Source: Sphingopyxis microcysteis
GTDB taxonomy: Bacteria; Pseudomonadota; Alphaproteobacteria; Sphingomonadales; Sphingomonadaceae
Assembly (NCBI RefSeq): GCF_012274265.1
Contig: NZ_JAANYY010000002.1
Coordinates: 682,001 to 746,000, forward strand
Reading direction: 5' to 3'
DNA: 64,000 nucleotides
Shown: positions 24,480-33,915 of the stretch, one piece after another
Numbering within the stretch: position 1 is the first letter of the stretch
How the letters are laid out: each line of letters opens with the position of its first letter
The notes under the pieces: model-generated
Told to the model about the DNA's origin: nothing
Databases searched by the model: none
What the model saw: the letters and a program-made list of their open reading frames with translations, nothing else
Program-made: the position numbers and the translations under genes

Positions 24480-26114
24480 ATGAAAAGCAAGTTTCTGACA
24501 TCGGCGACATTGTTCGCGGTGCTGACGACGGGTGCAGGTCCGGTGCCGATAGCGGCGACCCAGGCGCGGGAAGCGCCGGGGCAGGGTTTCTGCCGCACCG
24601 CCGATCTGTTGCCGCGTCTCGATCCCGAGGTCCAGCCGCAGCAGCAGTCCAGCAACAGCGTCAAGACGAAGGGCGGGAGCAAGCGCGATCGTGCGGTCGT
24701 CACGGCGTCCGAACCGATGCCGCCGCCACCCCCGCCACCACCCCCTCCTCCGCCGCCGCCACTTATGGCACCGCCCGCGCCCTCCTATGTCGATGCCGGA
24801 GAGGTTTCGGAGGTCGTCGTCACCGGTTCGCGCGTAGCGTCGCCCGCGCTCGATTCGCCGAGCCCGGTGACGAGCATCGGCGCCGAAGAAATGAGCGCCG
24901 AACGATCGGCCGCTCCGCCGGTGGCGGGTTCGGTGGGCGACGCACGGATCGCCCTGCCGCATCCGCCGCGCCCCTATCCACGGCCGCAGCCGCAGGCGGG
25001 CATATTGACCGCGGGCGAGCATGACGATCTGCTCAACCCCGAACTCTACGCCGCCTATGTCGGCCGCAGCGGCGATCTGGGGCAAGAGGTGCAGAGCCTG
25101 CCGCGCGTCGACACGACGCGCGTGGTGACGGTGAAGGTCAACGACCGGAGCGGCCAGCCCATCCCCTTTGCCGATGTCATCGTGACGTGCAGCGACGGCA
25201 ACAGCATCACCATGGCGACACAGGCCGACGGCAGCGCGGTGTTCTTTCCGGGCCTCGACCGGCTGAGCGAGCGGATCACCGTGACCGCGCGCAAGGCGGG
25301 GCGCACCATCGCCGACGCGCGGCCAGTGCTCGTCGCCAACGCGGCGGGCGGCCAGCTCGTCGGACTGACCGCCAACCAGGCGGCGGCCAAGGTGACCAAG
25401 CTCGACCTGATGCTGGTCGTCGACACGACGGGCAGCATGGGCGACGAGATCAATTATCTGCAGTCCGAACTGCGATCGATCATCAGTGCGATCACGGCCA
25501 AGCATCGCGATCTGGATATTCGCATCGGTTTTGTCTTCTACCGCGACCTGGGCGACGAATATGTCACGCGCACGGTCGTTTTCGACCGCGACGTCGGGCG
25601 GGTACAGGGCACCCTTGCGCGGCAGAATGCGAACGGTGGCGGCGATTATCCCGAAGCGATGGATCAGGCGCTGATCCGCGCGGTCGGACAGGAGTGGCGC
25701 GCCGACGCGGTCAAATCGCTGCTGCTCGTCGCCGATGCGCCGCCGCACGACCAGTTGTTCGGGCGGACGTGGCAGGCGGCGGAAGCCGCGCGCGCCAAGC
25801 GCATCCACATCACGCCGGTTGCCGCATCGGGCGTCGCCGACAAGGCCGAATATGCGATGCGCGCGATGGCCGCGGCGACCCAGTCGCGGTACCTGTTCCT
25901 CACCGACGATAGCGGCGTCGGCAATCCGCACGCGCCGCCGGCGATCGACTGCTATCTGGTGACCAGGCTCGACGCATTGGTGCGCCGCGTGATCGACAGC
26001 CAGATCAGCGGCCGCCGGGTCGAGCCCGAGGATCAAGAGATCATCCGCAGTGTCGGCAAATATGACGCGGGCAAATGTATCCTGCCCGCCGATTTCAAAT
26101 GGCAGAACGGGTGA
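24480..26114 (+). CDS. secreted vWA-domain protein with TonB-receptor-like N-terminal signature
   Basis: A 544-residue exported protein. Signal-like N-terminus (residues 1-27); a 13-proline run at 81-93; the segment 110-132 with VVVTGSRVASPALDSP and PVTSI, which is how many TonB-dependent receptors of sphingomonads begin; a carboxypeptidase-regulatory-like beta-sandwich at about 214-280 (VKVNDRSGQPIPFADVIVTC); and a von Willebrand A domain from ~305 whose MIDAS is Asp314-Thr-Thr-Gly-Ser318. It probably mediates protein contacts in the envelope. The function is unknown. The unknown secreted protein downstream is co-directional 130 bases away. Confidence 0.8.
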   Translation: MKSKFLTSATLFAVLTTGAGPVPIAATQAREAPGQGFCRTADLLPRLDPEVQPQQQSSNSVKTKGGSKRDRAVVTASEPMPPPPPPPPPPPPPPLMAPPAPSYVDAGEVSEVVVTGSRVASPALDSPSPVTSIGAEEMSAERSAAPPVAGSVGDARIALPHPPRPYPRPQPQAGILTAGEHDDLLNPELYAAYVGRSGDLGQEVQSLPRVDTTRVVTVKVNDRSGQPIPFADVIVTCSDGNSITMATQADGSAVFFPGLDRLSERITVTARKAGRTIADARPVLVANAAGGQLVGLTANQAAAKVTKLDLMLVVDTTGSMGDEINYLQSELRSIISAITAKHRDLDIRIGFVFYRDLGDEYVTRTVVFDRDVGRVQGTLARQNANGGGDYPEAMDQALIRAVGQEWRADAVKSLLLVADAPPHDQLFGRTWQAAEAARAKRIHITPVAASGVADKAEYAMRAMAAATQSRYLFLTDDSGVGNPHAPPAIDCYLVTRLDALVRRVIDSQISGRRVEPEDQEIIRSVGKYDAGKCILPADFKWQNG

Positions 26115-26244
26115 CGGCGTGACGTCACAAGCTTGACATGCCCCCCGCATCTGGCCGATGCGGGGGCCGTGGGTTGCTTCGATAACTCCTTTTTCCGGTC
26201 GGGTGGGTCGACCGGCGGGGAGGGGAGTCGGAGGGGGAATACCC

Positions 26245-27237
26245 ATGAGGAAGTTATTGGCGGGCATCGCCATGGCCGTACTGCTCGCGCAGCCCATCAC
26301 CATTGCCGCAAAAGAAAAGGAACCGGTCAAGATTTCCGGCCCGTCGAACGCCAAGGGCGTGACGACGGTCGCGATCGGTGCGTTCAACGTCGGCTTCATC
26401 TTTGAATCGATCGACCGCACCGCGGCTTCGGGTGGATTGATGGGGGCGTTCGGGGGGACGACCAAGGCGAAGAGCGAGTTGGTCGGGGTTACGCCGGAAA
26501 TGATGCAGGCGATCACCGACGCTGCCTATGCCGATTTCGTATCGCAGCTGACCGCGGGTGGCTATTCGGTTCAGGCGGCTGGCGATCTGTTTGCTCATCC
26601 GGCGCTCGCAAAGACCAAGTCGCAGGCGGCGCCGCTCGACATCAACCTGGCGCTGGAAAAGGGAAGCAAGGGCAAGGCGACCTATTTCAAACCGTCGGCG
26701 TTGCCGTCGCTGCTGATGATCCCCGGTGATTTCATGGGCAGCGGCATGAGCAGCATGGGGATCAACATGGCGGCGGGGCAGGCCGGTATGGCGCTGAACA
26801 ATTATGCGCGCGAAAGCGGCGTCGGCGTGATCGACGTCGTCTATCTGATCGATTTTTCGCAGCAGAAGCGACCGGGCGCCTTCAGCTTCGGCGGGCTGCA
26901 GGTGAACAGCGCCTTGTCGGTCAGCGCCGATTATTCGCGCATGACGCTGATCACCCCTGCGGGCAAGCAGGCGGTCCTCACGGTGAAGGCGCCGGTCGCC
27001 GTCGAGGGCGAGTTCGTCGAAAAGAATGACGCGACGAGCGGCACCGACAAGGCGCTGCAGTCGGGGGCGAATGTCGCTGGCGGCCTTGCCGCCGTCGCGG
27101 GCTTTGGCGGGCTGCGCTTCGGCAAGACACGCAAATTCGAATTCACCGCCAAGCCGGGGAATTACGAGGAGGGGGCAGCGAAGGCGGCAAGCCTTGCCAG
27201 TCAAATGCTGATCGGTCGGCTCAGCGCGCTGCGTTGA
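26245..27237 (+). CDS. secreted protein of unknown family
   Basis: A 330-residue protein with a signal peptide (MRKLLAGIAMAVLLAQPITI, cleavage near IAA). The mature part begins KEPVKISGPSNAKGVTTVAI, then AIGAFNVGFIFESIDRTAAS, and has Gly/Ser/Met-rich (MGSGMSSMGINMAAGQAG) and alpha/beta stretches but no motif I recognise. The C-terminal third ends in a helix-rich tail (AKAASLASQMLIGRLSALR). GGAGGGGGAAT lies before ATG 26245; upstream in-frame codons precede the signal peptide. It is co-directional with the vWA gene and may be expressed with it. Confidence 0.72.
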   Translation: MRKLLAGIAMAVLLAQPITIAAKEKEPVKISGPSNAKGVTTVAIGAFNVGFIFESIDRTAASGGLMGAFGGTTKAKSELVGVTPEMMQAITDAAYADFVSQLTAGGYSVQAAGDLFAHPALAKTKSQAAPLDINLALEKGSKGKATYFKPSALPSLLMIPGDFMGSGMSSMGINMAAGQAGMALNNYARESGVGVIDVVYLIDFSQQKRPGAFSFGGLQVNSALSVSADYSRMTLITPAGKQAVLTVKAPVAVEGEFVEKNDATSGTDKALQSGANVAGGLAAVAGFGGLRFGKTRKFEFTAKPGNYEEGAAKAASLASQMLIGRLSALR

Positions 27238-27335
27238 CCCCGCGGCGGGCGCTTCTTAAATCCGCTTGACGGAGGGCCGGAGCGCCCGCCACCCTCGCGC
27301 GTGTACGTGAGAGTAATCGGGGAACGAATTTTTCC

Positions 27336-29891
27336 ATGCAATTGGTAATTGTGGAATCGCCCGCCAAGGCGAAGACGATCGAGAAATATCTGGGGCGCGA
27401 TTTCAAGGTGCTGGCCAGCTATGGCCATGTGCGCGACCTGCCGCCCAAGGACGGATCGGTCGATCCCGACGACGGTTTTGCCATGCAGTGGCAACTTTAT
27501 CCCGACAAGACGAAGCGGATGAAGGAAATTCAGGACGCGGCGAAGAGCGCCGACCGCCTGATCCTCGCGACCGACCCTGACCGCGAGGGCGAAGCGATCA
27601 GCTGGCATGTACAGGAATTGCTGCGCAGCAAAAAGGCGCTGCCGCAGGCGGTCGATCGCGTGACCTTCAACGCGATCACCAAGCAGGCCGTGACCGACGC
27701 GATGGCGCATCCGCGCGAGCTCGATACCGATCTGATCGACGCCTATCGCGCGCGCCGCGCGCTCGACTATCTTGTCGGCTTCACCCTGTCGCCAGTGCTG
27801 TGGCGCAAGCTGCCCGGCGCCAAGTCGGCGGGGCGCGTGCAGTCCGTCGCGCTGCGGCTGGTGGTCGAGCGCGAGCGCGAGATCGAGGCCTTTGTTGCGC
27901 AGCAATATTGGTCGGTCACCGGCCTGTTCGAAATGGGCGGCACGCCGTTCAAGGCGCGGCTGTCGCGGTGGAAGGGCGACAAGATCGAGCGACTGTCGAT
28001 CACCAGCGAAGCCGATGCCCGCGCCGCCGAAGCCGATGTGAAGGCGGGGCATTTCACCGTCGATGCGGTCGAGACGAAACCGCTCACCCGCAACCCGCCG
28101 CCGCCTTTCACGACATCGACCCTGCAACAGGAAGCGGCGCGCAAGCTCGGTTTTTCGGCCAGCCATACGATGCGGATCGCGCAGGCGCTCTACGAGGATG
28201 GCGCGATCACCTATATGCGTACGGACGGCGTCCAGATGGACGGCAGCGCGATCAGCGCCGCGCGCAAGGCCATCGCGACGCGCTACGACGGCGGCTATGT
28301 CCCCGACCAGCCGCGGCAATATCAGACCAAGGCGAAGAATGCGCAGGAAGCGCATGAGGCGATCCGGCCGACCGACTTTTCGAAGGACAAGGCGGGCAGC
28401 GGCGACCATGCGCGGCTCTATGAACTGATCTGGAAACGCGCGATGGCGAGCCAGATGGCGTCGGCGCGGCTCGAACGCACGAGCGTCGACCTTTCCGACG
28501 GGACGGGCAAGACGGTGATGCGCGCGACCGGCCAGGTCGTGAAATTCCCTGGTTTCCTCGCGCTCTATGACGAAAGCCGCGACGATGCGGGTGACGATGA
28601 CGACGCGCGCCTGCTGCCCGCGATGGCGAAGGGCGATGCGCCTGCGAAAACCGGGGTCGAGGTCGAGAGCCACGAGACGCAGCCGCCGCCGCGCTATTCC
28701 GAGGCGAGCCTCGTCAAGAAGATGGAGGAACTCGGCATCGGGCGCCCGTCGACCTATGCGTCGATCCTGCAGGTGCTGAAGGACCGCTCCTATGTGACGG
28801 TCGAGAAGAACCGCTTCATCCCCGAGGAAAGCGGACGGCTGCTGACGGCATTCCTCGAGCGCTTCTTCGAACGCTATGTCGGCTATGATTTCACCGCGGG
28901 GCTTGAGGAAGAGCTCGACGATGTCTCGGGTGGCCGCGCGCAGTGGCAGGCAGTGCTCGAACGCTTCTGGCGCGATTTCAAGCCGCGCACCGGCGAGGTG
29001 ATGGAGCAGAAGCCGTCGGAGATCACCGCGGCGCTCGACGAATTCCTCGGCCCTTATCTCTTCCCCGACAAGGGCGATGGCAGCGACCCGCGGCTCTGCC
29101 CCAATTGCGGCACCGGCAAGCTTGCGCTGCGCGGCGGCCGTTTCGGCCCGTTCATTGCGTGCAGCAACTATCCCGACTGCAAATTCACGCGGAAGTTCGC
29201 GCAGCCTGGCGGCAGCGACGGCGCCGATACGGGGCCGGAGACGCTGGGCAATGATCCCGACAGCGGGCTGGAAGTGACGAAGCGCAGCGGGCGGTTCGGT
29301 CCCTATATCCAGCTCGGCGACGGCAAGGAGGCGAAGCGTTCGTCGATTCCAAAGGACATCCCGGGCGAGGATTTCGATCTCGATTATGCGCTGCGGCTTT
29401 TGAGCCTGCCGCGCGAGGTCGGGGTGCATCCCGAAAGCGGCAAGCCGATCATGGCGGGGTTGGGACGCTATGGCCCCTATCTGCTCCACGACGGCAAATA
29501 TGCCAAGCTGACCGGCACCGCCGAAATCTTTGACATCGGGATGAACGCCGCGGTCGTCCGTATCGCCGAAGCCGCCGCGGGCGGCGGGCGCGGGCGAACG
29601 AAGGCCGAACCGCTCAACACCTTCGGCCCGCACCCGACGAGTGGCGGCGAGATGAAGCTGATGGAAGGGCGCTTCGGTCCTTATGTCACCGACGGCACGA
29701 CCAATGCGACGCTACCCAAGACCGCCGACCCGGCGACGCTGACGCTCGAAGAGGCGATCGCGCTCATTGATGCACGCGCCGCGAAGGGACCGGCGAAGGG
29801 CAAGAAAAAGGCGGCGCCGAAGAAGAAGGCTGCCGCGAAGAAGCCCGCAGCGAAGAAGGCGCCGGCCAAGAAGAAGTCGGCTAAGGAATAG
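27336..29891 (+). CDS. topA: DNA topoisomerase I
   Basis: An 851-residue type IA topoisomerase that relaxes negative supercoils. The TOPRIM domain starts at residue 1 (QLVIVESPAKAKTIEKYLG) with the acidic DPDREGEAISWH at 80-91. The catalytic tyrosine is Tyr293 in AITYMRTDGVQ. A single clear zinc ribbon lies near residue 588 (CPNCGTGKL...CSNYPDC), followed by glycine-rich repeats (GRFGPYIQLGDG, GRYGPYLLHDGK, GRFGPYVTDGT) and a Lys/Ala-rich tail of about 30 residues that should bind DNA non-specifically. Length is normal for the alphaproteobacterial form. Confidence 0.97.
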   Translation: MQLVIVESPAKAKTIEKYLGRDFKVLASYGHVRDLPPKDGSVDPDDGFAMQWQLYPDKTKRMKEIQDAAKSADRLILATDPDREGEAISWHVQELLRSKKALPQAVDRVTFNAITKQAVTDAMAHPRELDTDLIDAYRARRALDYLVGFTLSPVLWRKLPGAKSAGRVQSVALRLVVEREREIEAFVAQQYWSVTGLFEMGGTPFKARLSRWKGDKIERLSITSEADARAAEADVKAGHFTVDAVETKPLTRNPPPPFTTSTLQQEAARKLGFSASHTMRIAQALYEDGAITYMRTDGVQMDGSAISAARKAIATRYDGGYVPDQPRQYQTKAKNAQEAHEAIRPTDFSKDKAGSGDHARLYELIWKRAMASQMASARLERTSVDLSDGTGKTVMRATGQVVKFPGFLALYDESRDDAGDDDDARLLPAMAKGDAPAKTGVEVESHETQPPPRYSEASLVKKMEELGIGRPSTYASILQVLKDRSYVTVEKNRFIPEESGRLLTAFLERFFERYVGYDFTAGLEEELDDVSGGRAQWQAVLERFWRDFKPRTGEVMEQKPSEITAALDEFLGPYLFPDKGDGSDPRLCPNCGTGKLALRGGRFGPFIACSNYPDCKFTRKFAQPGGSDGADTGPETLGNDPDSGLEVTKRSGRFGPYIQLGDGKEAKRSSIPKDIPGEDFDLDYALRLLSLPREVGVHPESGKPIMAGLGRYGPYLLHDGKYAKLTGTAEIFDIGMNAAVVRIAEAAAGGGRGRTKAEPLNTFGPHPTSGGEMKLMEGRFGPYVTDGTTNATLPKTADPATLTLEEAIALIDARAAKGPAKGKKKAAPKKKAAAKKPAAKKAPAKKKSAKE

Positions 29892-29900
29892 CCTTTATAC

Positions 29901-29984
29901 GAACGTCATCCCGGCGAAGGTCGGGATCTCACCCTATCGCCAAGACGCATCGGTGAGATCCCGGCCTTCGCCGGGATGACGTTC
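29901..29984. repeat. palindromic repeat, CATCCCGG family
   Basis: GAACGTCATCCCGGCGAAGG at the left mirrors CCTTCGCCGGGATGACGTTC at the right, enclosing a second inverted pair (GGGATCTCACC / GGTGAGATCCC). Same family as 8285-8366. It lies ten bases after the topA stop and could act as its terminator. Confidence 0.88.
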
Positions 29985-30025
29985 ATATTGAGCTATGTTA
30001 GGCTGGCGCATCGGGAGGTCTTTCG

Positions 30026-31147
30026 ATGCGCCATTTGCTTGCCGCCTTATCCGCCCTTTTCGCTTTGCTCGCCGTGCCTGCCATCGCGCAGCAGCCCGGC
30101 ACGCTCATCGCTGCCGAGCCGATGCCCGACACACCGCCCGGCACCCAAGCCTGGCGCGTGCAATATTGGACGACGAACGGTAGCGGCCAGCGTCTGGCGG
30201 TCACCGGCGTCGTCGCGGCGCCGATGGAGGCGATCCCACCGCGCCCGCGCCGCGTCATCGCGTGGACCCACGGTGCATGGGGCGTCGCCGAAAGATGCGC
30301 GCCGTCGCTCAGCCCGAATTTCTTCGCCGCGACCGCCGGGATCGACGCCGTCCGCAGCGGTTATGTCGTCGTTGCGCCCGACTATATCGGGCTCGCCAGC
30401 CCGACGATGCACCCGTTCCTCGTCGGCCCCGATACGGCCCAGGCGGTGCTCGACGGGGTGCGGGCGGCGCGCGCAATTCCGGGTGCCGCGGCGGGCAGCG
30501 ATTTTGCCGTGTGGGGAGAATCGCAAGGTGGTCATGCTGCGCTGTGGACGGCAACCGCGGCGCGCGCCTATGCGCCCGACCTGAACCTCATCGCGACCGC
30601 CGCCGCCGCGCCGCCCACCGACCTCGCCGCGAATCTGCGCGAGGCCAGCGACAAGAATGCGCGCGCGCTGCTGCTGTCGTTCGCGCTGCATAGCTGGTCG
30701 ACGCTATATGGCTTCTCGATGGATGGCATCGCCAACCGGGCGAACCAGGGGATCATTAACCGTCTGGCGCAGAATAATTGCGTCAGCCTCAACGCGAAGC
30801 CGAAGCTCGGCACAATCCTTGGCCTCCTCACCGTCGCCCGCGCGACAAGGAACAAGGACATCGCGCGGATCGAACCCTTCGGCAGCTTCGCCCGCGCCAA
30901 CAGCGTCGACGCCGCGCGCGTCCCCGGACCGCTACTGATCGCGCAGAGCAGCAAGGACACGATCGTCGCGCCGTCGGTGACGCGCAAATTCGCCAAGGCG
31001 GTTTGTCGGCGCGGGACCGGTATCCGCTGGATCGAGATGACGGGCGATCATGGCAGCAGCGCCAAAGACAGCGCGCAGGAAACGATCGGCTGGATCACCT
31101 CGCGCTTCGACGGCAATCCGGCGCCGAACGATTGTCGGCGGGTTTAG
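30026..31147 (+). CDS. secreted alpha/beta hydrolase (LIP-type lipase/esterase)
   Basis: A 373-residue exported hydrolase with a signal peptide (MRHLLAALSALFALLAVPAI, cleavage after AIAQ). The nucleophile elbow is WGESQGGHAA, the acid is in SSKDTIVAPSV, and the histidine is in MTGDHGSSAK. PDYIGLASPTMHPFLVG and the short C-terminal cysteines (VCRRG, NDCRRV) fit the secretory-lipase (LIP) family. It probably hydrolyses esters outside the cytoplasm; the substrate is unknown. Palindromic repeats bound it on both sides. Confidence 0.85.
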   Translation: MRHLLAALSALFALLAVPAIAQQPGTLIAAEPMPDTPPGTQAWRVQYWTTNGSGQRLAVTGVVAAPMEAIPPRPRRVIAWTHGAWGVAERCAPSLSPNFFAATAGIDAVRSGYVVVAPDYIGLASPTMHPFLVGPDTAQAVLDGVRAARAIPGAAAGSDFAVWGESQGGHAALWTATAARAYAPDLNLIATAAAAPPTDLAANLREASDKNARALLLSFALHSWSTLYGFSMDGIANRANQGIINRLAQNNCVSLNAKPKLGTILGLLTVARATRNKDIARIEPFGSFARANSVDAARVPGPLLIAQSSKDTIVAPSVTRKFAKAVCRRGTGIRWIEMTGDHGSSAKDSAQETIGWITSRFDGNPAPNDCRRV

Positions 31148-31149
31148 CT

Positions 31150-31230
31150 CCTCGTCATTGCGAGCGAAGCGAAGCAATCAAGAGCGGCTTGTCACGCCCT
31201 GGATTGCTGCGCTTCGCTCGCAATGACGGA
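31150..31230. repeat. palindromic repeat, CGTCATTGCGAGCG family
   Basis: CTCGTCATTGCGAGCGAAGC at the left and GCGCTTCGCTCGCAATGACG at the right form inverted arms. Same family as 14631-14712. It lies between the convergent lipase and era genes. Confidence 0.88.
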
Positions 31231-31250
31231 CGTGAAGGTTAAAGCTGCTC

Positions 31251-32144
31251 TTAATCCACCCAATCAAGCCCCATGTCGCGGTACACGCCGCGATCCTCGT
31301 CCCAGTTCGCCTTGACCTTCACATGCAGGAAAAGGTGGATCTTGCGACCCAGCAACTCGCTGAGCTCGGCGCGCGCCTTGCTGCCGATTTCCTTGATCCG
31401 TTCGCCCTTGTGGCCAAGGATGATCGCGCGCTGATTGTCGCGCGCGACGAGGATTTGCTGATGGATTTCCGCGCTGCCGTCGGCGCGCGTCGTGAATTTC
31501 TCGGTCTCGACCGTCGACTGGTACGGCAGTTCTTCGTGGAGCTGGCGATAGAGTTGTTCGCGGGTGATTTCGGCCGCCAGCATGCGTTCGGGGGCGTCGC
31601 TGACCTCGTCTTCGGGAAAGTGCCACGGTCCCTCCGGCATCAGCGCCGCAAGATGCGCCTTCAGTTCGGGAACCCCGTCGCCGCTGCTGGCCGAGATGAA
31701 GAAGGTTTCGTCGAAGGCGACGCGGCTGTTGAGATCGGTCGCGATCGTCAGCAATTTGTCCTTCCGCGTCAGATCGACCTTGTTCAGCACCAGATATTTC
31801 TTCTCGGGCCGGTTCGCGACGCCCTCAAGCACGCGCTCGACGCGGCCCGTCAGCTTGGCAGCGGCATCGACCATCACAAGGATCGCTTCGGCCTGCTCGA
31901 GGCTGCCCCACGCCGCGGCGACCATCGCGCGGTCGAGCCGCCGCGTCGGGGCAAAGATGCCCGGGGTGTCGATCAGCACGATCTGCGTGTCGCCGTCCAT
32001 CGCGACGCCCATCAACCGCGTGCGCGTCGTCTGCGCCTTGGGGCTGACGATCGCCACCTTCTGGCCGACGAGCGCGTTGACGATCGTCGATTTGCCCGCG
32101 TTCGGCGCGCCGACGACGGCGACAAATCCGCAGCGGTGGGTCAT
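31251..32144 (-). CDS. era: GTPase Era
   Basis: A 297-residue GTPase that binds the 3' end of 16S rRNA during 30S assembly. The G motifs are GAPNAGKST (G1), DTPG (G3) and NKVD (G4). The C-terminal KH domain holds [20 protein letters not shown]. It is the last gene of lepB-rnc-era; its ATG overlaps the rnc stop as ATGA. Confidence 0.97.
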   Translation of the reverse strand: MTHRCGFVAVVGAPNAGKSTIVNALVGQKVAIVSPKAQTTRTRLMGVAMDGDTQIVLIDTPGIFAPTRRLDRAMVAAAWGSLEQAEAILVMVDAAAKLTGRVERVLEGVANRPEKKYLVLNKVDLTRKDKLLTIATDLNSRVAFDETFFISASSGDGVPELKAHLAALMPEGPWHFPEDEVSDAPERMLAAEITREQLYRQLHEELPYQSTVETEKFTTRADGSAEIHQQILVARDNQRAIILGHKGERIKEIGSKARAELSELLGRKIHLFLHVKVKANWDEDRGVYRDMGLDWVD

Positions 32145-32821
32145 TTTTCCTGTCCTTCGAGTTCGGCAAGCAAGATTGCCGCGGCGGCCTTTTCCGCCGC
32201 CTGTTTGCTGGCGCCTTCGGCCTCGGCGCGCGCGAGCTTGCCGATGCTGACGGCGACACGAAAGCGGGGGGCGTGGTCCGGGCCTTCGCGCGCGACGATT
32301 TCATATTCGGGCGGACGCCGTCGCCGGGCAAGCGCCCATTCCTGCAGCGCCGCCTTGGGATGCTTTGGCGCCGCCGCCTGCCCGTCGATCATCTCACCCC
32401 AATGGGCGATGACAAAGGCCCGCGCGGTATCGATGCCCTTGTCGAGATAAAGCGCGCCGATCAGCGCCTCGATCGCATCGGCGGCGATATTGTCGCTGTA
32501 GCGGCCGCCGTCGTTACGGGCCTGCGCGCCGAAACGGATCAGCGCGGTGAGGTTCAGCCGCTGCGCGATCGCGGCGCAGGTTGCACCCGACGCCAGCACA
32601 TGCAGCCGCGACGACATTTCGCCCTCGCTAGCGTTCGGAATGCGACTGTAAAGTTCGGACGCGATGACCAGTCCGAGCACGCGGTCGCCCAGAAATTCGA
32701 GCCTTTGGTAATCGGCGCGCCCGGTGCTGCCATGGGTCAGCGCCAGTTCGTAGAGCGCCAGATCGTCCGGGGTGCTACCGAGGATTTCGGCCAGCGCCCC
32801 GCCATTCAGCGGGTCGTTCAA
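32141..32821 (-). CDS. rnc: ribonuclease III
   Basis: A 226-residue double-strand-specific RNase. The catalytic signature is [15 protein letters not shown], the second acidic motif [17 protein letters not shown], and the C-terminal dsRNA-binding domain begins [15 protein letters not shown]. It matures rRNA and other structured RNAs. The start is TTG 32821, which overlaps the lepB stop (TTGA); the longer open frame upstream is inside lepB. Length fits the family. Confidence 0.95.
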   Translation of the reverse strand: MNDPLNGGALAEILGSTPDDLALYELALTHGSTGRADYQRLEFLGDRVLGLVIASELYSRIPNASEGEMSSRLHVLASGATCAAIAQRLNLTALIRFGAQARNDGGRYSDNIAADAIEALIGALYLDKGIDTARAFVIAHWGEMIDGQAAAPKHPKAALQEWALARRRRPPEYEIVAREGPDHAPRFRVAVSIGKLARAEAEGASKQAAEKAAAAILLAELEGQEK

Positions 32822-33714
32822 AAACCGTCCCCGATGCGGTCCCAGCGCGCGGCGGTGAACCAGCTGATCGGGTTGATCCAGCTCGCCGATCCGTCGGTCG
32901 AGAACATGCCGACCAGCGCCTTGCCGACCAGATTCTCCTCTGGCACCAGCCCGATGCCCTGGTTTTCCATCGCCGGAAAACGGCTGTCGGCGCTGCGGTC
33001 GCGGTTGTCGCCCATCATGAACAAATGACCTTCGGGGACAATGACCAGCGGCGTATTGTCTTCGGCGATCGGCGCGATGTCGAGGATCGCATAGCTTTTG
33101 CCGCTCGGCAGCGTTTCGCGAAACTGCTTGTACCGGCATTGGCGCTGACCGTCGGCCCCGACTTCCTCGAATTCCATCGAATAACAGGGCAGCGTGCCCA
33201 TCGCGCGCGACGCCTCGATCATGTTAGCCGTCACCGGAATCACAAAATCGGGCATGGCTTCGCGCTTCAGCGGCTTGCCGTTGAGCCAGACAATGCTACC
33301 CTTTACCTGCACGCTGTCGCCGGGCAGGCCGATAACGCGCTTGATATAGTCATTCTGGGCGGTCGGCGGCGCCTTGAACACCGCCACGTCGCCGCGTTCG
33401 GGGGTGCGGGCGAAAACGCGGCCGGGGATCAGCGGCACGCTGAACGGCAGGCTGTATTTCGAATAGCCATAGGCCATTTTGTTGACGAGCAGATAATCGC
33501 CGATCAGCAGCCGCGGCTGCATCGATTCCGACGGAATATTGAACGGCGACAGGAAAAAGCTGCGGAAAATCAGCACCGCGATCGCGAGCAGGGCCAGGAA
33601 GCGAACGGTGTCGACCGCTTCCTCCTTGGCCGACACCGGTGCGGGAGGGGGCGAAGGGGTGGGCGCGGGCTCGGTCGGGGGCGTTACATCGGCGGTAAAG
33701 CTGGCATTGGTCAT
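32818..33714 (-). CDS. lepB: signal peptidase I
   Basis: A 298-residue inner-membrane serine protease that removes signal peptides. A Pro-rich cytoplasmic N-terminus (residues 11-27) is followed by one membrane helix at about 37-56. The catalytic dyad is Ser64 ([11 protein letters not shown]) and Lys125 ([13 protein letters not shown]). The box E motif is [15 protein letters not shown]. An inserted loop with two cysteines (LPCYSME, RQCRYKQ) is common in this family. It is first in lepB-rnc-era. ATG 33714 was chosen; a longer frame overlaps a repeat and the divergent pgi. Confidence 0.96.
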   Translation of the reverse strand: MTNASFTADVTPPTEPAPTPSPPPAPVSAKEEAVDTVRFLALLAIAVLIFRSFFLSPFNIPSESMQPRLLIGDYLLVNKMAYGYSKYSLPFSVPLIPGRVFARTPERGDVAVFKAPPTAQNDYIKRVIGLPGDSVQVKGSIVWLNGKPLKREAMPDFVIPVTANMIEASRAMGTLPCYSMEFEEVGADGQRQCRYKQFRETLPSGKSYAILDIAPIAEDNTPLVIVPEGHLFMMGDNRDRSADSRFPAMENQGIGLVPEENLVGKALVGMFSTDGSASWINPISWFTAARWDRIGDGF

Positions 33715-33815
33715 GTCGCGGCATTTGGCGGTGAATAGGTCTGCGTGCAAGCAAATATCGGCGGATCGTACTGGCGCGCGCGCGGCGGCGGACCTATGGA
33801 ACGAGCCATTATTTT

Positions 33816-33897
33816 CCCGTTCGCATCGAGCGAAGTCGAGATGCCTATCGGCCTTGGGCGCCCTCGGTGTGTCTCGACTTCGCTTGACACGAACGGA
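33816..33897. repeat. palindromic repeat, GAGCGAAGTCGAG family
   Basis: Left end CCGTTCGCATCGAGCGAAGT, right end CTTCGCTTGACACGAACGG, about 80 bases. Copies at 36899-36978, 41129-41202, 43380-43464 and 50300-50378. This one sits between the divergent lepB and pgi genes. Confidence 0.88.
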
Positions 33898-33915
33898 TGA
33901 GGGAGGATGTGGACG

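Noticed and set aside
24720-24760. CCGCCACC run that might be a CRISPR or satellite
   Set aside because: It encodes the polyproline stretch of the vWA protein; there are no spacers.
24342-26516. 724-codon minus frame over the vWA gene
   Set aside because: The plus-strand frame has a signal peptide, MIDAS and domains; the minus frame has none.
27201-29633. 810-codon open frame antisense to topA
   Set aside because: Arg-rich translation with no domain, fully inside topA; typical antisense frame of GC-rich DNA.
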